A stretch of 64,000 bases of DNA from JAXLWB01 sp046328715. Its GTDB lineage: Bacteria; Chloroflexota; Anaerolineae; Caldilineales; Caldilineaceae. Positions within the stretch are counted from its first letter, which is position 1, and every line of letters begins with the position of its first letter. The stretch lies in assembly GCA_046328715.1 (NCBI GenBank), contig JAXLWB010000021.1:1-64000 (forward strand). The letters run 5' to 3'. Shown one piece after another: positions 55,162-64,000 of the stretch. The position numbers were made by a program, and so were the translations under genes. Below the pieces are notes generated by a model. That model saw only the letters and a list, made by a program, of their open reading frames with translations, was not told the DNA's origin and did not search any database.

Positions 55162-56009
55162 ATGCTACCCGCAACCTGCCCGAGCTTGTACAAAAATTTC
55201 AAACTGAAGGCTATGTCGTTGTACCCAGTCTATTTTCGCAAAGTGAGGTTGCTGCCTACATCGACCATTTCATGACCTTACGCACGAAAGGACAATATGA
55301 AGGTGACTTTGCAGGCGTCAATGCCAACGAGTATGACCCGCTGCAAAAGTACCCGCGCATGATCCACATGCACCGCTGGGATGAAGTGAGTCTGCGCTGG
55401 ATGATCGACAATCGCATCAATCAGTGTATGACAGCACTGCTTGGCATTGAACCGTACGCGGTGCAGACGATGCTTTACTTCAAGCCGCCGGGAGCGCGTG
55501 GTCAGGCGCTGCATCAGGATCAGTACTACCTGCGCGTACAACCAGGCACTTGTATGGCAGCCTGGATGGCACTGGATCGCTGTGATGAGGAAAATGGCTG
55601 TATGCAGGTCGTGCCAGGTAGCCACGCCTGGCCCTTGCTCTGCACGGTAAAGGCCGACACAACCCAAAGCTTCACCGATGTCACCGTTCCCATTCCGGAT
55701 GGAACGCCGATTCGCCCTGTGATCATGAATGCTGGCGATGTGCTTTTCTTTAACGGCCAGTTGATCCATGGCAGCTTCCCCAACAGCAGCCAGAATCGCT
55801 TCCGCCGCTCGCTGATTGGCCATTATCTGGTGGGTGAAGCAGCGAAGGTTGCCAAGTACTATCATCCGGTGCTGCGTATGGATGGCAGCGAAGTTACACT
55901 TGGTGTCAGTGCAAGCGGCGGCGCTTGTGGCGTCTGGGTCGAACGTGATGGCGTACCAGAAATCCAAGTAGAAACTGCCGATCTGGCAGCGCCGCCATTG
56001 ATTGCGTAA
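55162..56009 (+). CDS. PhyH-family Fe(II)/2-oxoglutarate dioxygenase, frame change near the start
   Basis: The enzyme body reads intact from 55272 and has the iron-binding HQDQYYL (His-x-Asp) and distal His in GQLIHGSFPN, with ENGCMQVVPGSHAW typical of phytanoyl-CoA-dioxygenase-like enzymes. The only well-placed start, ATG 55162 with AAGGAG 6 nt upstream, is in a different frame and would stop early. Adding one base to the CCC run at 55168 joins it to NLPELVQKFQTEGYVVVPSL, the expected N terminus. So the gene is probably 55162-56009 with a lost base. Likely oxidises a small organic molecule in the cytoplasm; substrate unknown. Confidence 0.82.
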
Positions 56010-56047
56010 GCATCAAACTTTACTTGGACAAACAAGTGGAGAAAGAC

Positions 56048-56191
56048 CACGAAATGCACGAAATACACGAAAAATTTAATTTCATTTGGTAGTTGTAGCT
56101 ATCCAGGTCACAGTACGACGCACCTGGATAGCTACTGGTAGTTTTCTGTAAAGAGCTGCTTTTTCTTTTCGTGTGTTTTGTGTTTTTCGTG
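56048..56191. repeat. Nested hairpins between the PhyH genes
   Basis: An outer word repeat CACGAAATGCACGAAATACACG (split here: CACGAAATGCA and CGAAATACACG; 56048-56076) faces TTTTCGTGTGTTTTGTG words (56161-56191). Inside is a perfect 14-bp hairpin, arms 56095-56108 and 56122-56135 (GTAGCTATCCAGGT). Confidence 0.75.
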
Positions 56192-56216
56192 ATTGTTTGC
56201 CTTATAAGGAGGGATT

Positions 56217-57266
56217 ATGGCCTTTGATAGCAAGGCGTGCGCCGAATTCTTTAAAGAAAACGGCTACTTTGTCTACGAAAATGCGCTTACAGCCGAGGAA
56301 GTGGCTGCGCTGCGCGCAGAGACTACCAACATCTGCCGGGGAGAAGCCGGACCTGTACGTGGGTTGGAGCCAACCAATGGGCTGAACGATGATCAGTTGC
56401 TCAGCCGCTACGTGTGCATCCATTTTCCCCACAAGATTTCCCAAACCATGTACGACTATCTGGCGCATCAGCGTATTGTCGATGTGTTGACCAGCGTGAT
56501 TGGCCCGAATGTTAAGTGTATGCAGTCGATGCTCTTTATCAAGGCTGCAGGCAAACCCGGTCAAGCCTGGCATCAGGATGAGTATTTTATTCCCACCCGC
56601 GATCACTCGCTCACAGGCGGCTGGATTGCGTTGGACGATGCCACAGTTGAGAACGGTTGTCTGTGGGTCATTCCTGGTTCGCACAAACATAACATTATTT
56701 GGCCAACCCATTATCAGCAGGACATGCGCTTCGATTGTACCGAAGAAGCCTTCAATTTTCCCTATAAGGATGAAGATGCGATTCCCGTCGAAGTGAAAGC
56801 GGGTACGATTGTCTTTTTCAACGGCTATTTGCTGCATCGCTCGCTGCCTAACATCACCCAAAGTGGCTATCGGCGGGCACTGGTCAACCACTATATGAGT
56901 GCCGAATCGCTGCTGCCGTGGATGGCCCATCGCGCCGGTGAGCCGCCCGGACGAGCCGATCACCGTGATATCGTCATGGTTGCTGGCAAAGATCCCTATG
57001 CCTACAAAGGATTGATCAACGTGATGGAAGCGCACATCCGCCGCGACAAAATGGGCGGCTGCGGTAATCAGGATCAGAACCTGATCTCAACTGGCATCGC
57101 AGCCTTCAATCAACTGCAATCAGTGCCAGCTTTGATGGGCGGTGGCGCAGGAATGGGTGGGAGTGCAATGGGTGGTGGAACAGGGATGGGCGGATCTGCG
57201 ACTGCTTCAGTTCCGCAACTCAAGACCCTGACCGAGTTGCTCATCGAAGAAGGGGATGACGACTAA
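56217..57266 (+). CDS. PhyH-family Fe(II)/2-oxoglutarate dioxygenase with Gly/Met-rich tail
   Basis: A 349-residue enzyme. Iron ligands are in AWHQDEYFI (His-x-Asp) and LLHRSLPN (distal His); ENGCLWVIPGSHKHN and the Arg of GYRRALVNHY (2-oxoglutarate contact) are as expected. The catalytic domain ends near residue 290 and is followed by a 60-residue tail containing MGGGAGMGGSAMGGGTGMGG and an acidic end. AAGGAGGG 4 nt upstream gives a strong start at 56217. It is a paralogue of the preceding PhyH gene; together they may act on related intermediates of the imported compound. Confidence 0.92.
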   Translation: MAFDSKACAEFFKENGYFVYENALTAEEVAALRAETTNICRGEAGPVRGLEPTNGLNDDQLLSRYVCIHFPHKISQTMYDYLAHQRIVDVLTSVIGPNVKCMQSMLFIKAAGKPGQAWHQDEYFIPTRDHSLTGGWIALDDATVENGCLWVIPGSHKHNIIWPTHYQQDMRFDCTEEAFNFPYKDEDAIPVEVKAGTIVFFNGYLLHRSLPNITQSGYRRALVNHYMSAESLLPWMAHRAGEPPGRADHRDIVMVAGKDPYAYKGLINVMEAHIRRDKMGGCGNQDQNLISTGIAAFNQLQSVPALMGGGAGMGGSAMGGGTGMGGSATASVPQLKTLTELLIEEGDDD

Positions 57267-57304
57267 CTATCTTTTGTCACGGGTTCTTGAAGAGCGATCA
57301 CTTC

Positions 57305-57368
57305 AGAGCCGTCAGCGTCTGTGTAAGTTTTGCGCGTACGCTGACACTGACGGCTCTCTTATTTTCTC
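57305..57368 (+). terminator. Probable terminator after the second PhyH gene
   Basis: AGAGCCGTCAG (57305-57315) and CTGACGGCTCT (57347-57357) form an 11-bp perfect stem, extended by partial pairing inside, followed by a T-rich tract (CTTATTTTCTCCTTT). Confidence 0.65.
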
Positions 57369-57383
57369 CTTTCTCCTCCGCCC

Positions 57384-57412
57384 TTGACATTTACACAATC
57401 ATGGAGTACACT
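57384..57412 (+). promoter_or_regulatory. Promoter of the isochorismatase-fold hydrolase
   Basis: TTGACA (57384-57389), 17-nt spacer, TACACT (57407-57412); predicted start near 57419, leader about 98 nt. Together with the terminator just before it, this makes the hydrolase a separate transcription unit. Confidence 0.7.
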
Positions 57413-57516
57413 TAATGTCAAAAAAACACTAAGTCAGTCAAAAAGCTATAGCAAACCCGGATATGCCTTTTGACCGACTTTGTAGACCAACTTTATAGGA
57501 GCAGAAGGAGAGCGAT

Positions 57517-58140
57517 ATGTCTTACGGCCTGATCAAAACCGCAACGGTTGAAATTCCAGAAATTCCTGTCAAACCCTCGATGACGTTAGCTGCCAACAAA
57601 ACCGCTATTATCGTGGTAGATATGCAAAACGACTTTGTCAAATCTGGCGGCTCGCTGGTTGTCCCCGATGCGATGGCCACGGTCCCGGCGATCCAGGATC
57701 TCCTTATGCGTGGGCGTGCGAAAGGGATCAAGGTGGCCTACACTCAGGACAGCCACATGGAAGGCGACAAAGAATGGACGATCTGGCCGAGACACACCGA
57801 ACAAGGCACCTGGGGATGGCAAATTATCGATGAGTTGGCTCCGCAACCCGGCGATCTGATCTGTCCTAAGCCACGCTATGATGGATTTTATGGCACGCAA
57901 CTCGACCATTACTTGAGCAATCAGTGGGGCGTTGAGAATGTTGTCATTGTCGGCACAATCTCAAGTATTTGTGTCCTGCACACGGCCGCGGGTGCTGGTC
58001 TGCGTTGGTATCAAGTTGTAGTACCTGCCGATGCCAGCTCCGCACTCAATGACTTCGATCAAGCGTTGACATTGCGACAAGTCTCCTGGCTTTACTTTGG
58101 TAATGTCGTAGGCAGCGGTAAGGATGTACACTTCAAATAG
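57517..58140 (+). CDS. Isochorismatase-fold cysteine hydrolase
   Basis: A 207-residue cytoplasmic hydrolase. The catalytic triad is visible: Asp in IIVVDMQNDFVKSGG, Lys in CPKPRYDGFYGT and Cys in VVIVGTISSICVLHTA. The family covers nicotinamidase-, biuret- and carbamoyl-type amidases and isochorismatases, so the substrate cannot be fixed. AAGGAGAG upstream supports ATG 57517. It ends the accessory cluster and has its own promoter and a terminator about 70 nt after its stop. Confidence 0.9.
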   Translation: MSYGLIKTATVEIPEIPVKPSMTLAANKTAIIVVDMQNDFVKSGGSLVVPDAMATVPAIQDLLMRGRAKGIKVAYTQDSHMEGDKEWTIWPRHTEQGTWGWQIIDELAPQPGDLICPKPRYDGFYGTQLDHYLSNQWGVENVVIVGTISSICVLHTAAGAGLRWYQVVVPADASSALNDFDQALTLRQVSWLYFGNVVGSGKDVHFK

Positions 58141-58212
58141 GCACTATAGCAAGTAATAGGGTTTGTCGACATACCCTCACCTTGCTGATCCAGATAGCCG
58201 GAGATAAGCAGG

Positions 58213-58255
58213 AGCCCATGGGCAGTGGCCTGAGAGGCTGCCCGTGGGCTATTTT
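58213..58255 (+). terminator. Rho-independent terminator after the hydrolase gene
   Basis: AGCCCATGGGCAG (58213-58225) and CTGCCCGTGGGCT (58238-58250) form a 13-bp stem with one mismatch, followed by ATTTTAG. Confidence 0.8.
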
Positions 58256-58496
58256 AGTTAGCCCATCAAGCTAAAATCCGAGTTCACGTTAATAACCACG
58301 AATCGCACCAAATACACATAAAAGCAAAAGCTCAAGCAATTCCTTCCGCTGTCTCTCCTGTACTCTTCGGTTTTTAGTCGTCAACACAATTGAAAGCAAC
58401 GTCACAGCATCTTACTGGATTTCTTCCTATCATTGAGGTTTGGCAAAAACGCTTGTCTGAATCCTGAATGTAAACTTTTGCGATCTGGCCTTACTT

Positions 58497-58525
58497 TTGC
58501 CATTGCTGCTGCTTCAGAGTACAAT
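58497..58525 (+). promoter_or_regulatory. Candidate promoter of uvrA
   Basis: TTGCCA (58497-58502), 17-nt spacer, TACAAT (58520-58525). It implies a 260-nt leader. No LexA-like operator was recognised beside it. The remaining part of the gap 58141-58791 shows no gene. Confidence 0.55.
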
Positions 58526-58752
58526 CTTTGTTAGCAGAACAAGCGTTCGATTTATTTGAAACTATTTTTGCCACCCGAGCAAACTGTTTTGCTGGAACTT
58601 ACGCAGGGTGTCATTTCGACGAGGGAGTTTTCGTCGTCTTTTGTGAATCCTATTTATAAACGGTCATAGATTGTCCTATTTATCGGGTACAATATTTAAT
58701 TTGCACGACTTAGGCGATTTCAAAATAAAACTATTCTAGCGAAATTGCTTGC

Positions 58753-58791
58753 GCCATTGCAAAAGCGATAGTTGGACTATTTATTTTCGCA

Positions 58792-58796
<5 letters not shown>
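58753..58796. repeat. Hairpin over the uvrA start codon
   Basis: GCCATTGCAAAA (58753-58764) pairs with TTTTCGCAATGGC (58784-58796, one bulge), so the ATG at 58792 is in the stem. Confidence 0.6.
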
Positions 58797-61833
<3,037 letters not shown>

Positions 61834-62626
61834 TCTTCTTTTGAATTACAAACGCTTACTCTTCACCCTTTTTCATAGGCAGGCTCGGTTATCGATGGGT
61901 CAACTGAGCCTGCCTATGAAGCTATCAAGGCATTGATCCTCACGCTTTACCCTCCATCTTTGTGCTAGCATTCCCGATTCCACCCAATTACGCAGTTTTG
62001 CGCCAATTTTTGTAAGGAAATGACCAAAACAGTATTTTACGATGTAAGTTAACAAAACTTTCAGTATCTTAGCAACGATTTGAGCGTCATCCATATTAAC
62101 AAGGCACAAAGTTGTAAATGTTTTAAAGAAATATTGTTATGGGAATAAACAGATATAGCAAAAAACAGTATCATTTAGAGGGCATGCGACTTGTAGCAGG
62201 CATTCACTTTAATTAAGCCGCACAAATAAATGTAGCAATAAAAATTTTCAAAAGAAATACACATTATTTTGATAGAAAGTAATGGAAGTGAAATACTTCT
62301 GATTCTATTTTGGTATTTACAATGAAACAAGGAACTTCAAGATTATCTATACAGAAGAACTGAGGTCAGCAGCCGTTTTTCGCAGCTTGAACTGCACAAA
62401 ATGGCAAACAGCCACCTCTCTTTCCCGTAAGGAAATCCGTAAGTTCTCAAATGTCGTAAATTTCAGTGGGAGTGGGCCGTAAGGCCATTTGAATTTCAAG
62501 CATATTTCGTAACTCTATTCCTATTATCTGTGTTAAAAATATGCTTCGAAATTCAAATTATGTCGGCATTATTTGTTCTAGTCGGAAGATGGGATGCACA
62601 TTTCATCTAGTAAAAAGGGGACACAT
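61834..62626. other. AT-rich gap of about 790 nt without a supported gene
   Basis: Contains a perfect 15-bp hairpin right after uvrA (arms 61872-61886 and 61906-61920), a pair of CCGTAAGGCC/CCGTAAGGAAA words near 62425-62486, and a second inverted repeat at 62487-62558. A short minus-strand reading frame at 61900-62109 resembles no family I know. Confidence 0.5.
62487..62558. repeat. 21-bp inverted repeat in the AT-rich gap
   Basis: ATTTGAATTTCAAGCATATT (62487-62506) pairs with the complement at 62537-62558 with a single bulge; loop about 29 nt. Confidence 0.7.
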
Positions 62627-62633
62627 ATGAGCA

Positions 62634-63227
62634 GTGGCGGTGGTGGCGGGTATGGCCAATAGAGTTTCGCAACGTGCTACGTTCGCGATCCTCGGTAGTA
62701 TCCTTTCGTACATTTTGTCGTGCGGTTTTTCGCAAGGTATCGATTTAGCACCACGTAGAGTTTTGGCACAGGCAGAGAGTCAGTCAAACCCAACGATTTA
62801 TCTCCCGATGGTTTCAAAACAGGAGCAGCCCACACCGACACCGTCCCCTACGGTGACACCACTGCCGACTGCAACGCCGGCTCCTTCCATATTCACGGGT
62901 ACTTGGGTTGGGACAACTTCGGTTTCCCGGCCTGTCACACTCACTGTTTCTCAAGACTCTACGCAAGTGACAATCTTTATGCTTGAGGAGAAACGCGATG
63001 GGCTCTTTTGTCAGAGTCCAGTTCTTGTCGTGTCTCAAACTCCAGTTGCGATCACCAACAGCGAGTTCTCTGGCACCGTCAAAAAGGGCAGTGTAGCCAA
63101 ACTAACTTTCAGCGGTCGGTTCGATTCCCCAACCACGGCCTCTGGCTCATTTGACCTACACAAATGGCCCTCCGATTGCGGTTGGACCTCGCGCACTGGA
63201 ACTTGGACTGCCAACGTAGTACAGTAA
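62634..63227 (+). CDS. Small secreted protein with Thr/Pro linker
   Basis: A protein of 191-197 residues. Signal peptide (FAILGSILSYILSCG, cleavage probably after LAQA), then NPTIYLPMVSKQ, a PTPTPSPTVTPLPTATPAPS linker, and a C-terminal beta domain of about 110 residues (FTGTWVGTTSVSRPVTLTVS ... FSGTVKKGSVAKLTFSGRFD) with two Cys. Function not recognised. The start is unclear: ATG 62627 has AAGGGG 7-8 nt upstream but is in another frame and stops after 11 codons; GTG 62634 and ATG 62652 are in frame. A lost or gained base in the G-rich run 62632-62650 is possible. A terminator follows. Confidence 0.65.
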   Translation: MAVVAGMANRVSQRATFAILGSILSYILSCGFSQGIDLAPRRVLAQAESQSNPTIYLPMVSKQEQPTPTPSPTVTPLPTATPAPSIFTGTWVGTTSVSRPVTLTVSQDSTQVTIFMLEEKRDGLFCQSPVLVVSQTPVAITNSEFSGTVKKGSVAKLTFSGRFDSPTTASGSFDLHKWPSDCGWTSRTGTWTANVVQ

Positions 63228-63229
63228 AT

Positions 63230-63258
63230 TTGCAGACATTGTTTTGCTGTGTTATACT
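63230..63258 (+). promoter_or_regulatory. Candidate promoter of nusA
   Basis: TTGCAG (63230-63235), 17-nt spacer, TATACT (63253-63258), directly after the stop codon of the preceding gene. Predicted start near 63265. Confidence 0.55.
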
Positions 63259-63283
63259 TGCGCTCAGTTAAATTAGCGCCTGT

Positions 63284-63319
63284 AAAGAAAAGTGGGCCGA
63301 CAAGCCCACTTTTCTTTTT
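63284..63319 (+). terminator. Strong intrinsic terminator, possibly in the nusA leader
   Basis: AAAGAAAAGTGGGC (63284-63297) and its full complement (63304-63317) form a 14-bp stem with a 6-nt loop, ending in a TTTTT run (63315-63319). It ends the preceding gene, and if the promoter at 63230 is real it also stands about 20 nt inside the nusA leader. Confidence 0.85.
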
Positions 63320-63449
63320 GGCCTGATTCAACCAGCTTTTATTAAGGGAAAGGTGTGTGATCCACACTCAATTAGGTTAGTAGACAGATCAAGAGCAGTT
63401 GCTCTCTGCAAATCTGTATACTAGTGTGCAACGAGGTACGAAGGTAGCT

Positions 63450-64000
63450 ATGTCAAAAGCTCTTGTCGCCAGTATCAATCAAATTGCGACAGAAAAAGAC
63501 TTGGATCGAGAAGTGATCTATCAGGCAATCGAAGCTGCCCTGGTTTCTGCCTACAAACGTAACTATGGGGCAGTAGCAAACATTGCCGCAAAAGTAGATC
63601 GTCTTTCCGGAGACATGAGTGTCCTCTCCGAATGCGAAGTTGTGGACGATGTGCTTACCGAACGCACTGAAATTACACTGGACCAAGCACGCAAGATCAA
63701 ATCTGATGCTCAACTTGGAGATGTTATTCTTGTCGAGAAGCGGATGAATGAGTTTGGTCGTATTGCTGCGCAGACGGCTAAACAGGTGATCCTGCAACGC
63801 ATTCGTGAGGCAGAGCGTGACACGGTCTTTGAAAATTTTGCGCATAAAGTCAATGAAGTCTTAACCGCACAGGTGCGCAGCATCGACGCCCAAACCGGCG
63901 TGATTACGCTTGTGCTCGAAGACAAACATGAAGTCTTGCTCATGCGCGAAGAACAGATCGGTAGCGAAAAATTGCGCCGTGGCGACTTCGTTAAAGTGTA
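63450..64000 (+). CDS. nusA: Transcription termination/antitermination factor NusA, 5' part
   Basis: The open frame from ATG 63450 runs off the window end after about 183 codons. It gives the NusA N-terminal domain (ALVASINQIATEKDLDREVI, ALVSAYKRNYG, QARKIKSDAQLGDVILVEKR, AAQTAKQVILQRIREAERD) and the beginning of the S1 domain (VLTAQVRSIDAQTGVITLVL). NusA binds RNA polymerase and modulates pausing, termination and antitermination. AAGG 6 nt upstream supports the start. No rimP-like gene precedes it, unlike the common rimP-nusA order. Confidence 0.95.
   Translation, partial: MSKALVASINQIATEKDLDREVIYQAIEAALVSAYKRNYGAVANIAAKVDRLSGDMSVLSECEVVDDVLTERTEITLDQARKIKSDAQLGDVILVEKRMNEFGRIAAQTAKQVILQRIREAERDTVFENFAHKVNEVLTAQVRSIDAQTGVITLVLEDKHEVLLMREEQIGSEKLRRGDFVKV

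Noticed and set aside
55278..55967. 229-codon minus-strand open frame
   Set aside because: Mirror of the first PhyH gene; composition follows the codon pattern of the opposite strand.
56202..57035. 277-codon minus-strand open frame
   Set aside because: Antisense to the second PhyH gene, which has a strong ribosome site and complete active-site motifs.
61900..62109. Minus-strand 69-codon frame in the AT-rich gap, considered as a transposase remnant
   Set aside because: No transposase motif could be recognised and no terminal repeats or target duplication are visible.

Overview
The window looks like a chromosomal segment of a Chloroflexota bacterium, probably Anaerolineae/Caldilineae-like. 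This is an inference from content: Chlor_Arch_YYY (TIGR03662) and Agl23 (TIGR03663) membrane proteins side by side, several very large GT39-type membrane glycosyltransferases, a Uma2 protein, secreted proteins with a Leu-Pro-hydrophobic motif behind the signal peptide, and many word-built hairpin repeats between genes. Base composition is balanced and coding density is high. I saw no tRNA, rRNA, CRISPR array or complete insertion sequence.

Region 1 (1-29.2 kb, all minus strand) is an envelope-glycosylation locus. It holds a GT39-like protein, a SAM methyltransferase, two paralogous giants built as GT39 membrane domain + two PA14 domains + NHL propeller, a LysM/M23 peptidase, an Agl23-type protein with its own NHL propeller, a second Agl23-like protein lacking the key residues, an overlapping anti-sigma-like/ECF sigma pair, a Chlor_Arch_YYY protein, an approx. 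1800-residue GT39::YYY fusion, and a YabE-like DUF348/G5/3D protein. Membrane GTs probably use lipid-linked sugars to decorate exported products; PA14 and propeller parts would lie outside the membrane.

Region 2 (29.4-42.7 kb) is mixed: another GT39-like protein and a lipoprotein (plus), a secreted subtilase (minus), the pyrC-pyrB pair with a clear terminator (minus), an SPFH protein and a DUF6941-like protein (plus), and a membrane-anchored di-haem oxidoreductase (minus).

Region 3 (42.8-58.3 kb, plus) looks like a LacI-controlled uptake and catabolism cluster: lacI, peptide-type ABC transporter (ATPase, solute-binding protein, two permeases, ATPase) with a Uma2 gene and a six-haem cytochrome embedded in it, then an SMP-30 lactonase, two phytanoyl-CoA-dioxygenase-type oxygenases and an isochorismatase-fold hydrolase. 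The solute-binding gene carries many 1-nt frame changes; the first permease, the Uma2 gene and the first PhyH gene each carry about one.

Region 4 (58.3-64 kb, plus) has uvrA, an 800-nt AT-rich gap with hairpins, a small secreted protein, and the 5' part of nusA running off the window.

The most unusual general feature is a set of intergenic inverted repeats whose arms are made of short tandem words. The words differ from locus to locus, and the hairpins usually touch or overlap a stop codon. Related word repeats also occur in frame inside hydrophilic loops of the large membrane proteins.
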